Positions 9,123-19,000 of a stretch of DNA of 50,455 nucleotides are shown here, piece by piece. The number at the start of each line of letters is the position of its first letter. The first letter of the stretch is position 1. A program made the translations under genes and the position numbers. The stretch spans positions 1 to 50,455 of the forward strand of contig JAAZBG010000019.1 in assembly GCA_012513915.1 (NCBI GenBank), given 5' to 3'. The notes beneath the pieces are model-generated. The model saw only the letters and a program-made list of their open reading frames with translations, did no database searches and was not told the origin of the DNA. This DNA comes from Fibrobacter sp. Lineage in GTDB: Bacteria > Fibrobacterota > Chitinivibrionia > Chitinivibrionales > Chitinispirillaceae.

Positions 9123-9920
9123 ATGAATTTTCATTTTACAGTCAAACAGCCATCAGATCTGACCGATTCGGTTTGTTTTGTTTTCAAGGAAGCTTCACTC
9201 CTCATTGATTTGTCCGTGGTATCACCGCGACTCCCCTCTTTAAATACAGATGTAAGCAACGGTGTTCTTACAGGTAAACCATTCTTCTTTGGACACAACG
9301 GGACATGTGGATTTTACTGCTCCGTTTTGCAATCTGAAAATTATACTCCATATATCTTAAAGACATTACGGGAATCATTTACCATTCTTGATGAATTTTA
9401 TTTTTCACTGGCTATGCGTGCATATCAGGTTCTTAACTGGAATTTAACCAATCAGTTTTGCAGCAGATGTGGTTCGCCAATGAATACGAGTCCAACTGAA
9501 CTCGCAAAAGTATGCCTTAAATGTCAATTTACCGTTTATCCCCGCATTAATCCGGCTGTTATTGTTGCAATTATCAAAGACAACAGCATTCTACTTGCAC
9601 GGAATTCAAAATTTCCAATGCACTCAGTAATCGCCGGTTATGTTGAGGCCGGTGAGTCTCTTGAGGAAACGGTCATACGTGAAACGTATGAAGAGGTTGG
9701 GATTAACGTTAAAAATGTTCGCTATTTCAGCAGTCAGCCATGGGCTTTTTCTTATTCGCTAATGATTGGAGTCACCGCAGAGTATGATTCCGGTGAAATC
9801 ACTCCTGATGGTATCGAGATTGAAGGGGCTGCATGGTATACAAAAGACAATCTGCCATCAGCACTCCCGGGGTCACTCAGTATTTCACGAAAATTGATTG
9901 ACTGGTTTGTAAATCAATAA
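9123..9920 (+). CDS. nudC: NADH pyrophosphatase (Nudix)
   Basis: NudC cleaves NAD(H) to NMN(H) and AMP, and in some bacteria removes NAD caps from RNA. This 265-residue protein has an N-terminal beta domain (about 1-105), a zinc ribbon with Cys113, Cys116, Cys131 and Cys134, and the catalytic Nudix domain with box G172, E178, R186, E187, E190, E191 and G193. The family signature SQPWPFPxS appears as SQPWAFSYS (204-212), which separates NudC from other Nudix enzymes. It is probably co-transcribed with the DUF4954 gene 29 bases upstream and is followed by a strong terminator. All diagnostic residues are present; only the Pro-to-Ala and Pro-to-Ser changes in the signature are notable. Confidence 0.94.
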   Translation: MNFHFTVKQPSDLTDSVCFVFKEASLLIDLSVVSPRLPSLNTDVSNGVLTGKPFFFGHNGTCGFYCSVLQSENYTPYILKTLRESFTILDEFYFSLAMRAYQVLNWNLTNQFCSRCGSPMNTSPTELAKVCLKCQFTVYPRINPAVIVAIIKDNSILLARNSKFPMHSVIAGYVEAGESLEETVIRETYEEVGINVKNVRYFSSQPWAFSYSLMIGVTAEYDSGEITPDGIEIEGAAWYTKDNLPSALPGSLSISRKLIDWFVNQ

Positions 9921-9962
9921 ATTGACCCGGTAAATGAGTTAACACATTGTTTTGAAAAAATT

Positions 9963-9987
9963 AAAAAGGCCGCTAAGCGGCCTTTTT
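9963..9987. terminator. Bidirectional rho-independent terminator
   Basis: Perfect hairpin GGCCGC-TAA-GCGGCC (9968-9982) flanked by five A on the left and five T on the right. The symmetric A and T runs let it stop both nudC (plus) and leuB (minus), which converge here. Confidence 0.9.
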
Positions 9988-10009
9988 GATTATCATAAAT
10001 AAATATAAT

Positions 10010-11077
10010 TTACTTTTTCGCAACGTAATCGGCAATCCAGTCGCCGACATCCGATGTTGAATATGATTTTGCATCACCGGCAATATCCACAGTAACAATA
10101 CCAGCAGTAATTGACGCATCAACTGCCTCACGAATGATTTTTCCAGCGTCAGGCATGTTAAGTGAGTATTCGAACATAAGTGCAGCAGAAAGAATTGTTC
10201 CTAACGGATTGGCAATATTTTTCCCCGCTGCCTGAGGATATGAACCGTGAATCGGTTCAAAGACTGATGTATGAATACCAACCGACGCTGATGGTAAAAG
10301 ACCAAGTGAACCGGTAATAACACTTGCCTCATCAGTAAGAATATCACCAAACATATTTTCTGTTACCATTACGTCAAATTTCTTTGGCCATGTAACAAGC
10401 TGCATTGCTGCATTGTCAACAAACATGAATTCAAGTTCAATATCCGGATAGTCCTTGTGAAGCTCCTGTACTGTTTCACGCCATAAACGGGAACTTTCCA
10501 GAACATTAGCTTTATCAACAGCACACACTTTTTTACGACGCTTACGGGCATATTCGAATGCAAGTTTTGTAATACGTATAATTTCATCTTTTGTATACGT
10601 ACAAGTATCAAATGCAGTAGTTCTGTCTGCACTGCGTCCACGTTCACCGAAATAGATACCACCGGTTAATTCACGAATTACAACAAAATCAGCACCATCA
10701 ACGAGCTCTGTTTTAAGCGGTGATTTGTGCAAAAGTGATTTGAACGTTGTTATAGGACGGATATTTGCGTAGAGTCCAAGGCTTTTACGCATGCGGAGAA
10801 GCCCCTGTTCCGGACGTACCGTAGCTTTAGGATCGTTGTCAAATCTTGGATGACCGATAGCACCAAAAAGTACCGCATCCGATTTCATGCATATATCGTG
10901 TGTTTCAGGAGGATAAGGATCTCCCGTTTTGTCAATTGCAACCGCTCCCACCAGAGCTGGCGTATAAGTAAATTCATGATCGAATTTCTTTTCAATTGCT
11001 TTTACAACCTTTAATGCCTGATCGACAACTTCCGGCCCGATTCCATCACCGGCAAGTACTGCAATGTTTTTTTTCAT
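10010..11077 (-). CDS. leuB: 3-Isopropylmalate dehydrogenase
   Basis: Oxidises and decarboxylates 3-isopropylmalate to 2-oxoisocaproate with NAD+, the third step of leucine synthesis. The 355-residue protein has the N-terminal GDGIGPEV segment (10-17), the substrate-binding arginines in [20 protein letters not shown], the family motif [12 protein letters not shown], and the C-terminal NAD pocket [18 protein letters not shown]. The frame opens upstream to 11149, but ATG at 11077 ([12 protein letters not shown]) is where the family begins, so I use it. The related isocitrate or tartrate dehydrogenases are less likely because of the exact ELTGGIYFG motif. leuA, leuC and leuD are not in this window and the gene stands alone, which is unusual for leucine genes. 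Confidence 0.95.
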   Translation of the reverse strand: MKKNIAVLAGDGIGPEVVDQALKVVKAIEKKFDHEFTYTPALVGAVAIDKTGDPYPPETHDICMKSDAVLFGAIGHPRFDNDPKATVRPEQGLLRMRKSLGLYANIRPITTFKSLLHKSPLKTELVDGADFVVIRELTGGIYFGERGRSADRTTAFDTCTYTKDEIIRITKLAFEYARKRRKKVCAVDKANVLESSRLWRETVQELHKDYPDIELEFMFVDNAAMQLVTWPKKFDVMVTENMFGDILTDEASVITGSLGLLPSASVGIHTSVFEPIHGSYPQAAGKNIANPLGTILSAALMFEYSLNMPDAGKIIREAVDASITAGIVTVDIAGDAKSYSTSDVGDWIADYVAKK

Positions 11078-11632
11078 ATTGTAAACAACCCGCTTTATAG
11101 TAGTTCTAAGAAAAAGAGTTCCTGACTGGGAATTCCTATAATATTTCAATAAATGTACGTTAATTCAAATGTAATAATCGGCACGAATGCGTAAGAGTAT
11201 GAATACCATATCAGCCAGAACTTTAAAGTACCGGAAGTAGTATCATCAGTCGATTGGAAATTACAAAAAGTACCTTTTACAAGTTCCCGTACCAGTATAT
11301 TCAGCGTCAATAATCATCTGAAAAACACTATAATATACTTATTATTACGTGAAATAATTTAGAAAATCTTCGTCAATTGATACCAATCGATATCTGGTAC
11401 ACCTTGAGAGGCAGTCATTGTTCATTATGATTAAACCTTATATGTTATTGTTATTATTACAGTTACAATTAAATCTACTATAGTGAATGCTACAAAACGC
11501 CATATATGATGCTAAATTTGTTTTTACTTAAATAATTCATAACAAATCAGATTTTTATAGACCAGTACGATCAAAATTGATATCATTAAAAAAGTATGCC
11601 ACGATGATTCAATTTCTAAAACGAAGGAAACT
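11078..11632. other. Intergenic region, 555 bp, divergent promoter space
   Basis: AT-rich DNA between the divergent starts of leuB and cheX. Promoters for both must lie here but I cannot place -35/-10 boxes with confidence. I found no T-box, leader peptide or riboswitch that would explain leucine regulation, and no open frame that looks coding. Confidence 0.6.
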
Positions 11633-12157
11633 ATGATCAGTACACATAACGACGGTATGTACTCTCTTTTTGCCCCGAATATGACATTGGATGGAGTATC
11701 GACAATGTTTTCGTCTACCGCAGTTGAGTGTGTTAACGCATTACTGGGGGTAAATAGCATTATCAAAGACCCATGGTTGTTCGTTCCCAGACTTGAAGCA
11801 GAATATGAGAATATCATCATTATGGGAAGTGCAAGCAATCAATACCAGGCAATTCTTGCAGTAGGTATAGACGACAATGCTATCAATCATTTTATTGGAA
11901 AAAATGATATTGACAGAACTGAAACATTTGATATATTCGGTGAGATTGCAAACAATTATTGTGCAATGATTATGGACCACAAAGAGTTTTTAGAACAATT
12001 TGGAACTCTTAATCAGTCGATTCCTGTTCTTTACTCTAAGGGAATTCCATTTTTGCCCTTTATTTCCGGAATTGAGGGAAAAATCTATTCCAATAATCAA
12101 CCGGCATACTTTGGTTTTGCAATTCAGAAAAAACGTAGTGCTACTGTCAATCCTTAA
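11633..12157 (+). CDS. cheX: CheX-like chemotaxis phosphatase
   Basis: A 174-residue protein of the CheC/CheX/FliY phosphatase family, which dephosphorylates CheY-P. The active-site helix is present once as FDIFGEIANN, matching the family pattern (D/S)xxxExxN, with a proline about 23 residues later in QSIPVLY. Only one such motif is seen, which fits CheX rather than the two-site CheC. The start ATG at 11633 has AAGGA six bases ahead. The next gene, 40 bases on, is a stand-alone CheY-type receiver, its natural substrate. No CheA, methyl-accepting or flagellar gene lies near, so the signalling partner is elsewhere. The assignment rests on the motif and the neighbour. Confidence 0.8.
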   Translation: MISTHNDGMYSLFAPNMTLDGVSTMFSSTAVECVNALLGVNSIIKDPWLFVPRLEAEYENIIIMGSASNQYQAILAVGIDDNAINHFIGKNDIDRTETFDIFGEIANNYCAMIMDHKEFLEQFGTLNQSIPVLYSKGIPFLPFISGIEGKIYSNNQPAYFGFAIQKKRSATVNP

Positions 12158-12197
12158 AACAACTAATGGTATTTTTTCAGCTTACGGGAGCTTATTC

Positions 12198-12587
12198 ATG
12201 GCAGTTAAGACCGCAGTGATTGTTGATGACTCAAAGTTTTTAATTAAACAGATTGTTGAGTTTTTTCATAAACAACTTGAATTTAATGTCGTTGCGACAG
12301 GTAACGATGGTAATGATGCTGTAGAGCTTTATAGAATCCACAAGCCGGATTTAATTACTCTTGATATTACGATGCCGAACCGTGATGGTATGGAAGCATT
12401 AAAGGATATTCTTAGCGAATTTCCTGATGCAAATGTTGTGATGATCTCTGCAGTACGCGGTAACGCAATGCTTGAATGTATGAGTATTGGTGCAAAAGGA
12501 TATATTGAAAAACCACTCAAATTTTCTGATGAAGCATTTGTTCTGGATTTTAAAGAAACTATTCATGACGTTTTTACTGATAAATAG
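12198..12587 (+). CDS. CheY-like single-domain response regulator
   Basis: A 129-residue receiver domain without an output domain. The full phosphorylation site is present: acidic pair D10/D11, phospho-acceptor D56 in LDITMP, switch Ser84 and Lys105 in EKP. An open frame extends upstream to 12000, inside cheX, but ATG at 12198 begins the receiver fold (MAVKTAVIVDDSKF) and has GGGAG seven bases ahead. It follows cheX by 40 bases and is surely co-transcribed, so it is probably the protein CheX acts on. CheY controlling a flagellar motor is the default reading; a role in another surface system cannot be excluded. Confidence 0.9.
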   Translation: MAVKTAVIVDDSKFLIKQIVEFFHKQLEFNVVATGNDGNDAVELYRIHKPDLITLDITMPNRDGMEALKDILSEFPDANVVMISAVRGNAMLECMSIGAKGYIEKPLKFSDEAFVLDFKETIHDVFTDK

Positions 12588-12618
12588 CAATTGAAAACGT
12601 TCTCCTTTCAGTGGCGCT

Positions 12619-14169
12619 CTATTCATTGACTTCAGTAAGAAAACGTTTCACCATTTCGTAATCCTGCCAGTGAGGCTCAATAAATTCAGGCTTTTTCTCC
12701 TGATTTTTTACTATCGTAAACAGTCTCCTTTCTCTTTTTATCTGCATAAGTAATTTTAATTCAAGTTCTGATTTTTGAGGTTGCCTGATAAGATTTACAA
12801 GTCGCGACAAACGAAATGCTGTTAGTAATGTTACTGTTGAGAGTGAACTATTCCATGGAAATGCTGAAGAACCCGCATAGCGTGCAATAGTTCCGGTATC
12901 AGGAGTATTATGCTTAAAACCTTCAATACCGGGAACTGCATAAAACATTGAAATTCCAGCAAGCGTTGACCGTGTATATATAAACTTCAGATTATCAATA
13001 ATTGTCTGATGCGTATCATTTGAAAAACCGCAAATAAAATAGGTAATAACCGGAATAGACGCAGATTGCAGCAACAGGTATAATTCATCCAGCCTGGCAA
13101 TATTTATAATTCTGCGCTGATTATCAGCAATATCGCTGTTTGCAGTAGCAAGGGAGAAATTAAACTGACACACACCAAGCCGGATCAATTGGCTGCATTT
13201 TTCAGTATCAAGGAGTCTGTAATCTATTCCATTTTCAAAAGAAAAGGTACAGTCCGGTGACAGTTTTTTACACATTTTTAAAACTGTAATCAAATATTCA
13301 TAATCATGCATGATATTATCATCTTCAAAGTTAATATTAACTTTTTTTAATGAGTTTTCTGTATGAAGTATCGTCAGCAACTGTTCTTTAAGTGTATCAG
13401 GAGAAACGGTCCTGAAATTACTACCCTGAGCCAAACGGTTCGAACAGAATTCGCATTTGTATCTGCAACCCCTTGACAATGTTGTAGTAATATAAAGTTT
13501 CTTTTGTGTTTCAAATGTTTTAACTGCGGATGCAATAATCTCGTTTGCTTCTGTGAATTTTATACCATTTGTCAACACAATCCCATTTTCATTACGCCAT
13601 CCGATATTAGGTATCGATTCTCTGTTAACGGTGTTTTTTCCCTGAATAAATTTAAGTAATAATGGCAGAGATACTTCAGCTTCACCCTTTACAACATAAT
13701 CAACTAACGTGTTGTGCAGAAAAAGTTCCGGTGCGACGCTGACCCCTGCACCACCTGCAATTACGCATAATTCAGGCTTTAATTGTTTGATTTTCTTAAT
13801 AAGATGTATTGCAGTGTTTGCATAACAAAAAGCAAATACGGATAGTAAGCAGCATGATGCACCGGTATCAATGATTTTTTTTGCACAACTATCAATTGAT
13901 GATCCATACCGGTTATATGTCCTGAAGAAACTTAATGGTCCGGTCTCATCGGGAATTATGTAATTTTTCAAGTAGCGTATCTCTTTTGGTAATGCGATCG
14001 TTCTCGGGCCTGAGTCATCAAGCGGGAAATTCAACAATTGACACTCTTTAAAAAATGAGCCCGCGATCTCCTGAACAATACAGGCTCCCAAAGATGAAAA
14101 CCGATGATAGGTAAAATAGAAATCCTGGATCGGTGGGACTACAACAACAGCTTTAGTGATACTGTTCAT
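12619..14169 (-). CDS. B12-binding-type radical SAM protein
   Basis: A 516-residue protein with the layout of cobalamin-binding radical SAM enzymes. The N-terminal half (about 1-190) has a Rossmann-like B12-binding region with CVIAGGAGVSVAPELF and VDYVVKGEAEVSLPLLL. The radical SAM core begins near 230 with the cluster motif CRYKCEFC (CxxxCxxC). The substrate is unknown; relatives methylate or rearrange carbon centres in lipids, hopanoids, cofactors and peptides. The start is ATG 14169. It lies 67 bases downstream of tamA on the same strand and may be the last gene of that run, which hints at, but does not show, an envelope lipid substrate. It ends convergent with the CheY gene, 31 bases apart. 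Confidence 0.85.
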   Translation of the reverse strand: MNSITKAVVVVPPIQDFYFTYHRFSSLGACIVQEIAGSFFKECQLLNFPLDDSGPRTIALPKEIRYLKNYIIPDETGPLSFFRTYNRYGSSIDSCAKKIIDTGASCCLLSVFAFCYANTAIHLIKKIKQLKPELCVIAGGAGVSVAPELFLHNTLVDYVVKGEAEVSLPLLLKFIQGKNTVNRESIPNIGWRNENGIVLTNGIKFTEANEIIASAVKTFETQKKLYITTTLSRGCRYKCEFCSNRLAQGSNFRTVSPDTLKEQLLTILHTENSLKKVNINFEDDNIMHDYEYLITVLKMCKKLSPDCTFSFENGIDYRLLDTEKCSQLIRLGVCQFNFSLATANSDIADNQRRIINIARLDELYLLLQSASIPVITYFICGFSNDTHQTIIDNLKFIYTRSTLAGISMFYAVPGIEGFKHNTPDTGTIARYAGSSAFPWNSSLSTVTLLTAFRLSRLVNLIRQPQKSELELKLLMQIKRERRLFTIVKNQEKKPEFIEPHWQDYEMVKRFLTEVNE

Positions 14170-14236
14170 AATAAACTGCCACAGTTTGACTTGTATTCAT
14201 ACTTGTTCACTCTGTACGTTTTTTTACCAGGCGATC

Positions 14237-16096
14237 TTAAAATGCATGTCCAATATCTATTTGAATTCTATAAAGATCCCTGAATGGTTTATTTTCAAAT
14301 TTTATTCCCATATCTACTCTGGCAATCGCAATTGGAGTTTTAATTCTTAATCCTGGTCCTCCACACCATTTGATTTTATCAACAGTTATTTGCTCATCCG
14401 GAAAAGCCCATACATTACCGGCATCAACAAATAATGCACCATTAAACCACCAGATAATTGGAAATCGTACCTCCAGAAGATTTGCTGCAATCATTACTCC
14501 TTTATCAATGTGCAATTCATCCTGTCCGTAGGCCCGTAATATTTTGGTACCTCCAAGACTGAACTGTTCCTGAGGGGGAATTACCTGTTGTGTTGTATCA
14601 TAGGCATAAATAAGTCCAAGATGCAATCCCGTTCCAAATATCAAACCATCCCATTTCCAGTGAACGCTGAAATCGTCTGTTATTTTAAGATAACGATTTG
14701 AATTTTTGTCAAGCCATCCTGCAAAATCAATTGTAAATAAATTATACGTACCCCGGCCCGGATCAACAATATCATCACGGTTATCAAAGGTAATTTCAGC
14801 ACCAATTATTTTTGTCACTTTCTTTGGTGCCGATGTATTGTCCTTTCCTTTAAACCAGACCTGATCCTGCCAATCTAATTTATAAAGATATTCAAGATGC
14901 GAATTCGCCTGATAATTGAATGACAGTTCAAGACCACGGATAAATGCGCTATCCAGATTTTTTGTTGTCAATCTATCAAGGTATAACCTGCTTGCAAATT
15001 GTAATGGTATGCCAAAAAACCAAGGGGTTTGGTAAATCAGATCCGCTTTCTGTTGTTTAAAAGCGCCATCCGCTTTCAAAGTCAATTGATGTCCCAGGCG
15101 AAAGAGATTGCTATATGATGTTTCAAGTGAGCTGCGAATTCCTTCATAGTATTTGTTGTTGTCACTATTATAATTATATCCAACACCAAGTTGCAATTTG
15201 TAAAAATCAAGTTCCTTAACATTCACCGTTACCTGTGCGTTGCCTTTGTCATATTTTGTACCAGTACTATCAAGTGTATGATCAACCTGAACAGAATTAA
15301 GCAGATTCGTTCTATAAAGATTATTTTCTGTTTTTCTGATTCGCTCAGAAGTAAGTACATCACCATTTGTGAAATTGAGTTCGCGGCTGACAAATTTTGT
15401 ACGTAATTTTTTCAGGCCATCTATTTTAATCTCGCCAATCGTTATCTTCGGACCTTCCTGTACGGTAAAGGTAATATCGGCGAGATAACGTGATGAATCA
15501 AGTGAGACATCAGGCACAACATTCCCATCAAGATATCCCTTTAATGCAAGTTGTTCTTTGAGCATTTTCAAATCAGCAGTAATCAGGCTGCTTATCAGGA
15601 AACTTCCTTTCCTGCATACCAAACGTGAGGTAATTGTTGAATCAAAGATAGAATCTGCTACTCTCAGATAAACATTATTAATTCCTGTCCGGGGTCCTTC
15701 TGCTACTGAAAAAACGATATTAACTTTCATTTTAGCAGTATCGCGCATCAGTGATTCAATAGTAACCTTACTTTCCATGAATCCCTGATTGCGGTAGAAT
15801 TTTCTAATAACGTCAATATCTGAACGTAAACGCCACTCAGAAAAACGGGTTTTTGAAAAGAGACGTGCCGGTTTCAGGTATGTAAATCTAAATAGTGTTG
15901 CAGAATTAAATGTGTTACTTCCCTTGACCTGCATATCACCAGTATGCCACTCTTTTCTGGAAGCGGCATCAGAAGGTATTGCAGTAAGCAGAATCACAAT
16001 ACAACATAGTAACAGATGTGATAATGGTGCAAACCTATTTGCTATATTTAAAAATGAAATCAATTCCGGAATCACCCTTATTTTCTGTTTCTCCAC
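14237..16096 (-). CDS. tamA: TamA/BamA-like Omp85 outer-membrane protein
   Basis: An Omp85 family barrel of up to 619 residues. A hydrophobic signal segment (SHLLLCCIVILLTAIP) is followed by POTRA-type domains (for example KVNIVFSVAEGPRTGI and ADITFTVQEGPKITIG) and a C-terminal 16-strand-type barrel with FDNRDDIVDPGRGTYN and a terminal aromatic (IDIGHAF), the usual outer-membrane sorting signal. With TamB it inserts or assembles outer-membrane components, and its gene follows tamB directly. The start is uncertain: the frame opens with GTG at 16096, giving a 62-base overlap with tamB, while TTG at 16063 would leave a cleaner signal peptide. TamA is preferred over BamA because of the fused order with tamB. 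Confidence 0.87.
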   Translation of the reverse strand: MEKQKIRVIPELISFLNIANRFAPLSHLLLCCIVILLTAIPSDAASRKEWHTGDMQVKGSNTFNSATLFRFTYLKPARLFSKTRFSEWRLRSDIDVIRKFYRNQGFMESKVTIESLMRDTAKMKVNIVFSVAEGPRTGINNVYLRVADSIFDSTITSRLVCRKGSFLISSLITADLKMLKEQLALKGYLDGNVVPDVSLDSSRYLADITFTVQEGPKITIGEIKIDGLKKLRTKFVSRELNFTNGDVLTSERIRKTENNLYRTNLLNSVQVDHTLDSTGTKYDKGNAQVTVNVKELDFYKLQLGVGYNYNSDNNKYYEGIRSSLETSYSNLFRLGHQLTLKADGAFKQQKADLIYQTPWFFGIPLQFASRLYLDRLTTKNLDSAFIRGLELSFNYQANSHLEYLYKLDWQDQVWFKGKDNTSAPKKVTKIIGAEITFDNRDDIVDPGRGTYNLFTIDFAGWLDKNSNRYLKITDDFSVHWKWDGLIFGTGLHLGLIYAYDTTQQVIPPQEQFSLGGTKILRAYGQDELHIDKGVMIAANLLEVRFPIIWWFNGALFVDAGNVWAFPDEQITVDKIKWCGGPGLRIKTPIAIARVDMGIKFENKPFRDLYRIQIDIGHAF

Positions 16097-19000
16097 GTAG
16101 ATAAAAATACTTGGTCAGACTATAAAATGCTGATATTTTTCTTCTGCTCAAGTTTGCAATAGCTGTTTCATAAGTAACCATCAGTTTTGGTGAGATGCGT
16201 TTAACAACGGTCAGTGTCGGACTATTATTTTTTGACATATCGAATAAATCACCATCAAGGTCTATTCTGTCAATATCAAGAAGCTGTTCAAGTTTTCGTG
16301 AACCAAAACCGAAAACAGCCTGGCTTGCAAATGTAATAACACGTTGTTTCAGATCGCTGCCAATTGATGACAGTTTTTCCCCGAATGTAAGAATACTGAT
16401 AATATCCGCTTCTGTCAACGTCTGAGAAGAAGAAGAAAGTTTAAACTTTATTTTATCAAGTGTTCCGGTAATTCGCAGTTTGACAGTATCTACAACAAGC
16501 ATAGAGTCTTCTCCTAAAAATGTCACATCTGTCGCTGCATTAAGATCCACGTCCGGATTTAAAACAACGCCATCATAATTTGACAAATGCCCGTTTGAAA
16601 TTGTAAACTGTTTTCCAAGGTAAGACACATACCCGTTGTCAACATTCAGTTCACCAACAAAGGATGGATGAGCTACAGAGCCGGTTACTGAAAGTGCCCC
16701 CTTGAATTCGATGTATCCGAGATTTACATCAATCAGTGGATTTTCAAGGAGATTAACCTTTATGTTCAACTTGATTTTTTGTAATAATGGATTATCCTCC
16801 AAAGTGACTGGTTCAGCGAAACTGAATTGATCAATGATATCATTAATCCTGATATCCCTGAAAAATCTGGTCATTCCTACGTCAGCATTTCCGGAAAATA
16901 AAAAATCACTTTTCCTCTTTGAAAAAGAAAAACCAAAATTGCGTATGTTTGTCGACGCGATGTCAGGAAGATCTGCACTTAAATTCCTTACTCGTCCGTT
17001 TAATGCTACATCTTTAAGACTGTCCGGACACCATACAATAAAACCAATACTTTCAAGCGATCCCCTACCCCAGCTTCCTTTACATTGCACCACTTTGATT
17101 GTATCATCTTTTAATACAAAGTCACCATTTATCGGACCAATATGCGGTTCTACACCATCGACAGCAAATACGGCATTACTGACAGATACTTTCCCATTAA
17201 CGACCGGAATACCGCTTACAATTCCAAGTGCACCATCAGCACTCAATAGCCCGCTTCGGATCAGCTCATTACCTATAAAAACATTCATTTCTGATAATGC
17301 AACGTTATCGAGATTGCAATTCAGTTTCACTCCGCTTTCATCAATACCATATGTTAAACTGTCAAAAGGGATAACACCATCTGCTGTCAACCGCCCACCA
17401 TTGAACAGGGATACATTTCCGGTAGTAATATGAACAGTATCCCTGCTAAACAATCCGGTAAATGCTGTGCTGTCTGATCGTATGCGGTCATACACCACCC
17501 TCCCTGAATTTACTGTAAAGGAGATATCAGGTTTGAATAATTGTCCTTGTATTTTGGTATCAATAGTAACATTATGAGATCGCAGCTTTAATTTACTGTT
17601 GTAAAGTGATGCTCCGGTAGCAGTTGCAATTCCCTTAATATTCCATCCCAGTCCGTTCGCTCCGATCTCACATGACACAAGCCCTTTACCCTTGTATTTC
17701 CAGTCGGTTTTGAATGTCTGTGAAAGATACTCAAGATCAAGTCTGCTGCTCTGAACAAATATCTTACATTTACGGTCTGCGGATGGATCAGGTTTCCATC
17801 CACGGCCAATGGATACAGGAATATTTCCCTTGCAGTACAACACAGACATACTATCAAGTTTAAGCTCTGCAGAATCTATTTTGAATAATGAATCAGCAAG
17901 TACAAATTTCGTTTTAATTGAGTTCATCCGGATATCTCTATAGGATGGATTTCTGACAACAGCGGAAAGTGTGCAAAGAGGATTTTTAACTGAACCGCTC
18001 ACCGATGTTTTAATTGATAGTAATCCGTTGACCAGACCGGTTTTTTCTACCCAGGGATTTAGCACATCTACATTAAAATCATTAGTATGTACCTTGATAT
18101 CTATGGTATCTTTTGTATATAAACCTTTCATTGTAACAAAACCGGCTCTTGACACAATACTATCATTAACCAGATCAGCGGAAGCAGACAGATCAAAACC
18201 GACATTTCCCTTTTTATCTATAATACCGCCAAACACAGCGGTGCCATCAAGTACTATTTGTGATTTCTGGTTTTTAATTATTAACTTACCGGCATCAACA
18301 CGGTACATACTGTCAATAACGATGTTTCCAATGACAGAATCTGCAATTTTTGATTTATAAAAAAGGTCTGCCCCTTTTACCATCATATTAATATGTGGTT
18401 TTGTAAATTCACCATGTACAGCCGCTTTGACAGATCCATTTCCCTTTAAATCAGGAATTTTAAAAAAAGCCCCTACAGAATCGAGGTTTATATATGCGGA
18501 GCATAACAAATCATCAATATTGTTTTTATTTCCAACCTGTACATTTGCATTTATCGTGTCAATAGTACTTCCACGCCATTTCAGGCCGCTGCTGTTTATT
18601 TTTGCATTGAATACCGGAGCGTTCACCTTTCCCGAAACTTTACTTTCTATATGTAAACGTCCCAGAACACGTTCCTTGACAAAATAGCTGAAGAGCGGGC
18701 TAACATCGTTGAGTTTTCCTTTAATGTTACCGGAGAGCCCTCCTTTGAGATCAAAAGCGCCATCCCCGTTGATTTCATTTGCTCCCCACACTCCATACAT
18801 GCTCCAGGCATCATTCCGGATTGCAGCCGCAAATTGTAACGTATCCTGCAGATCTCCCTGATAAGCAGCAACATCAAAGCGGATATTTTCAGGAATATCA
18901 CGGTACCCTTTACCATTAAGATACAGATTAAGCCTTGCATTATCCCCGGGAACATTTTCCAGTTGACGTACATACTTTACAAATGCTGCTGTTTTTAAAT

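Noticed and set aside
2513..11140. Shared 13-mer ACTGGGAATTCCT near 2514 and 11125 as a dispersed repeat
   Set aside because: Only 13 bases match and flanks differ; contains the palindrome GGAATTCC, so chance or a common site is likely.
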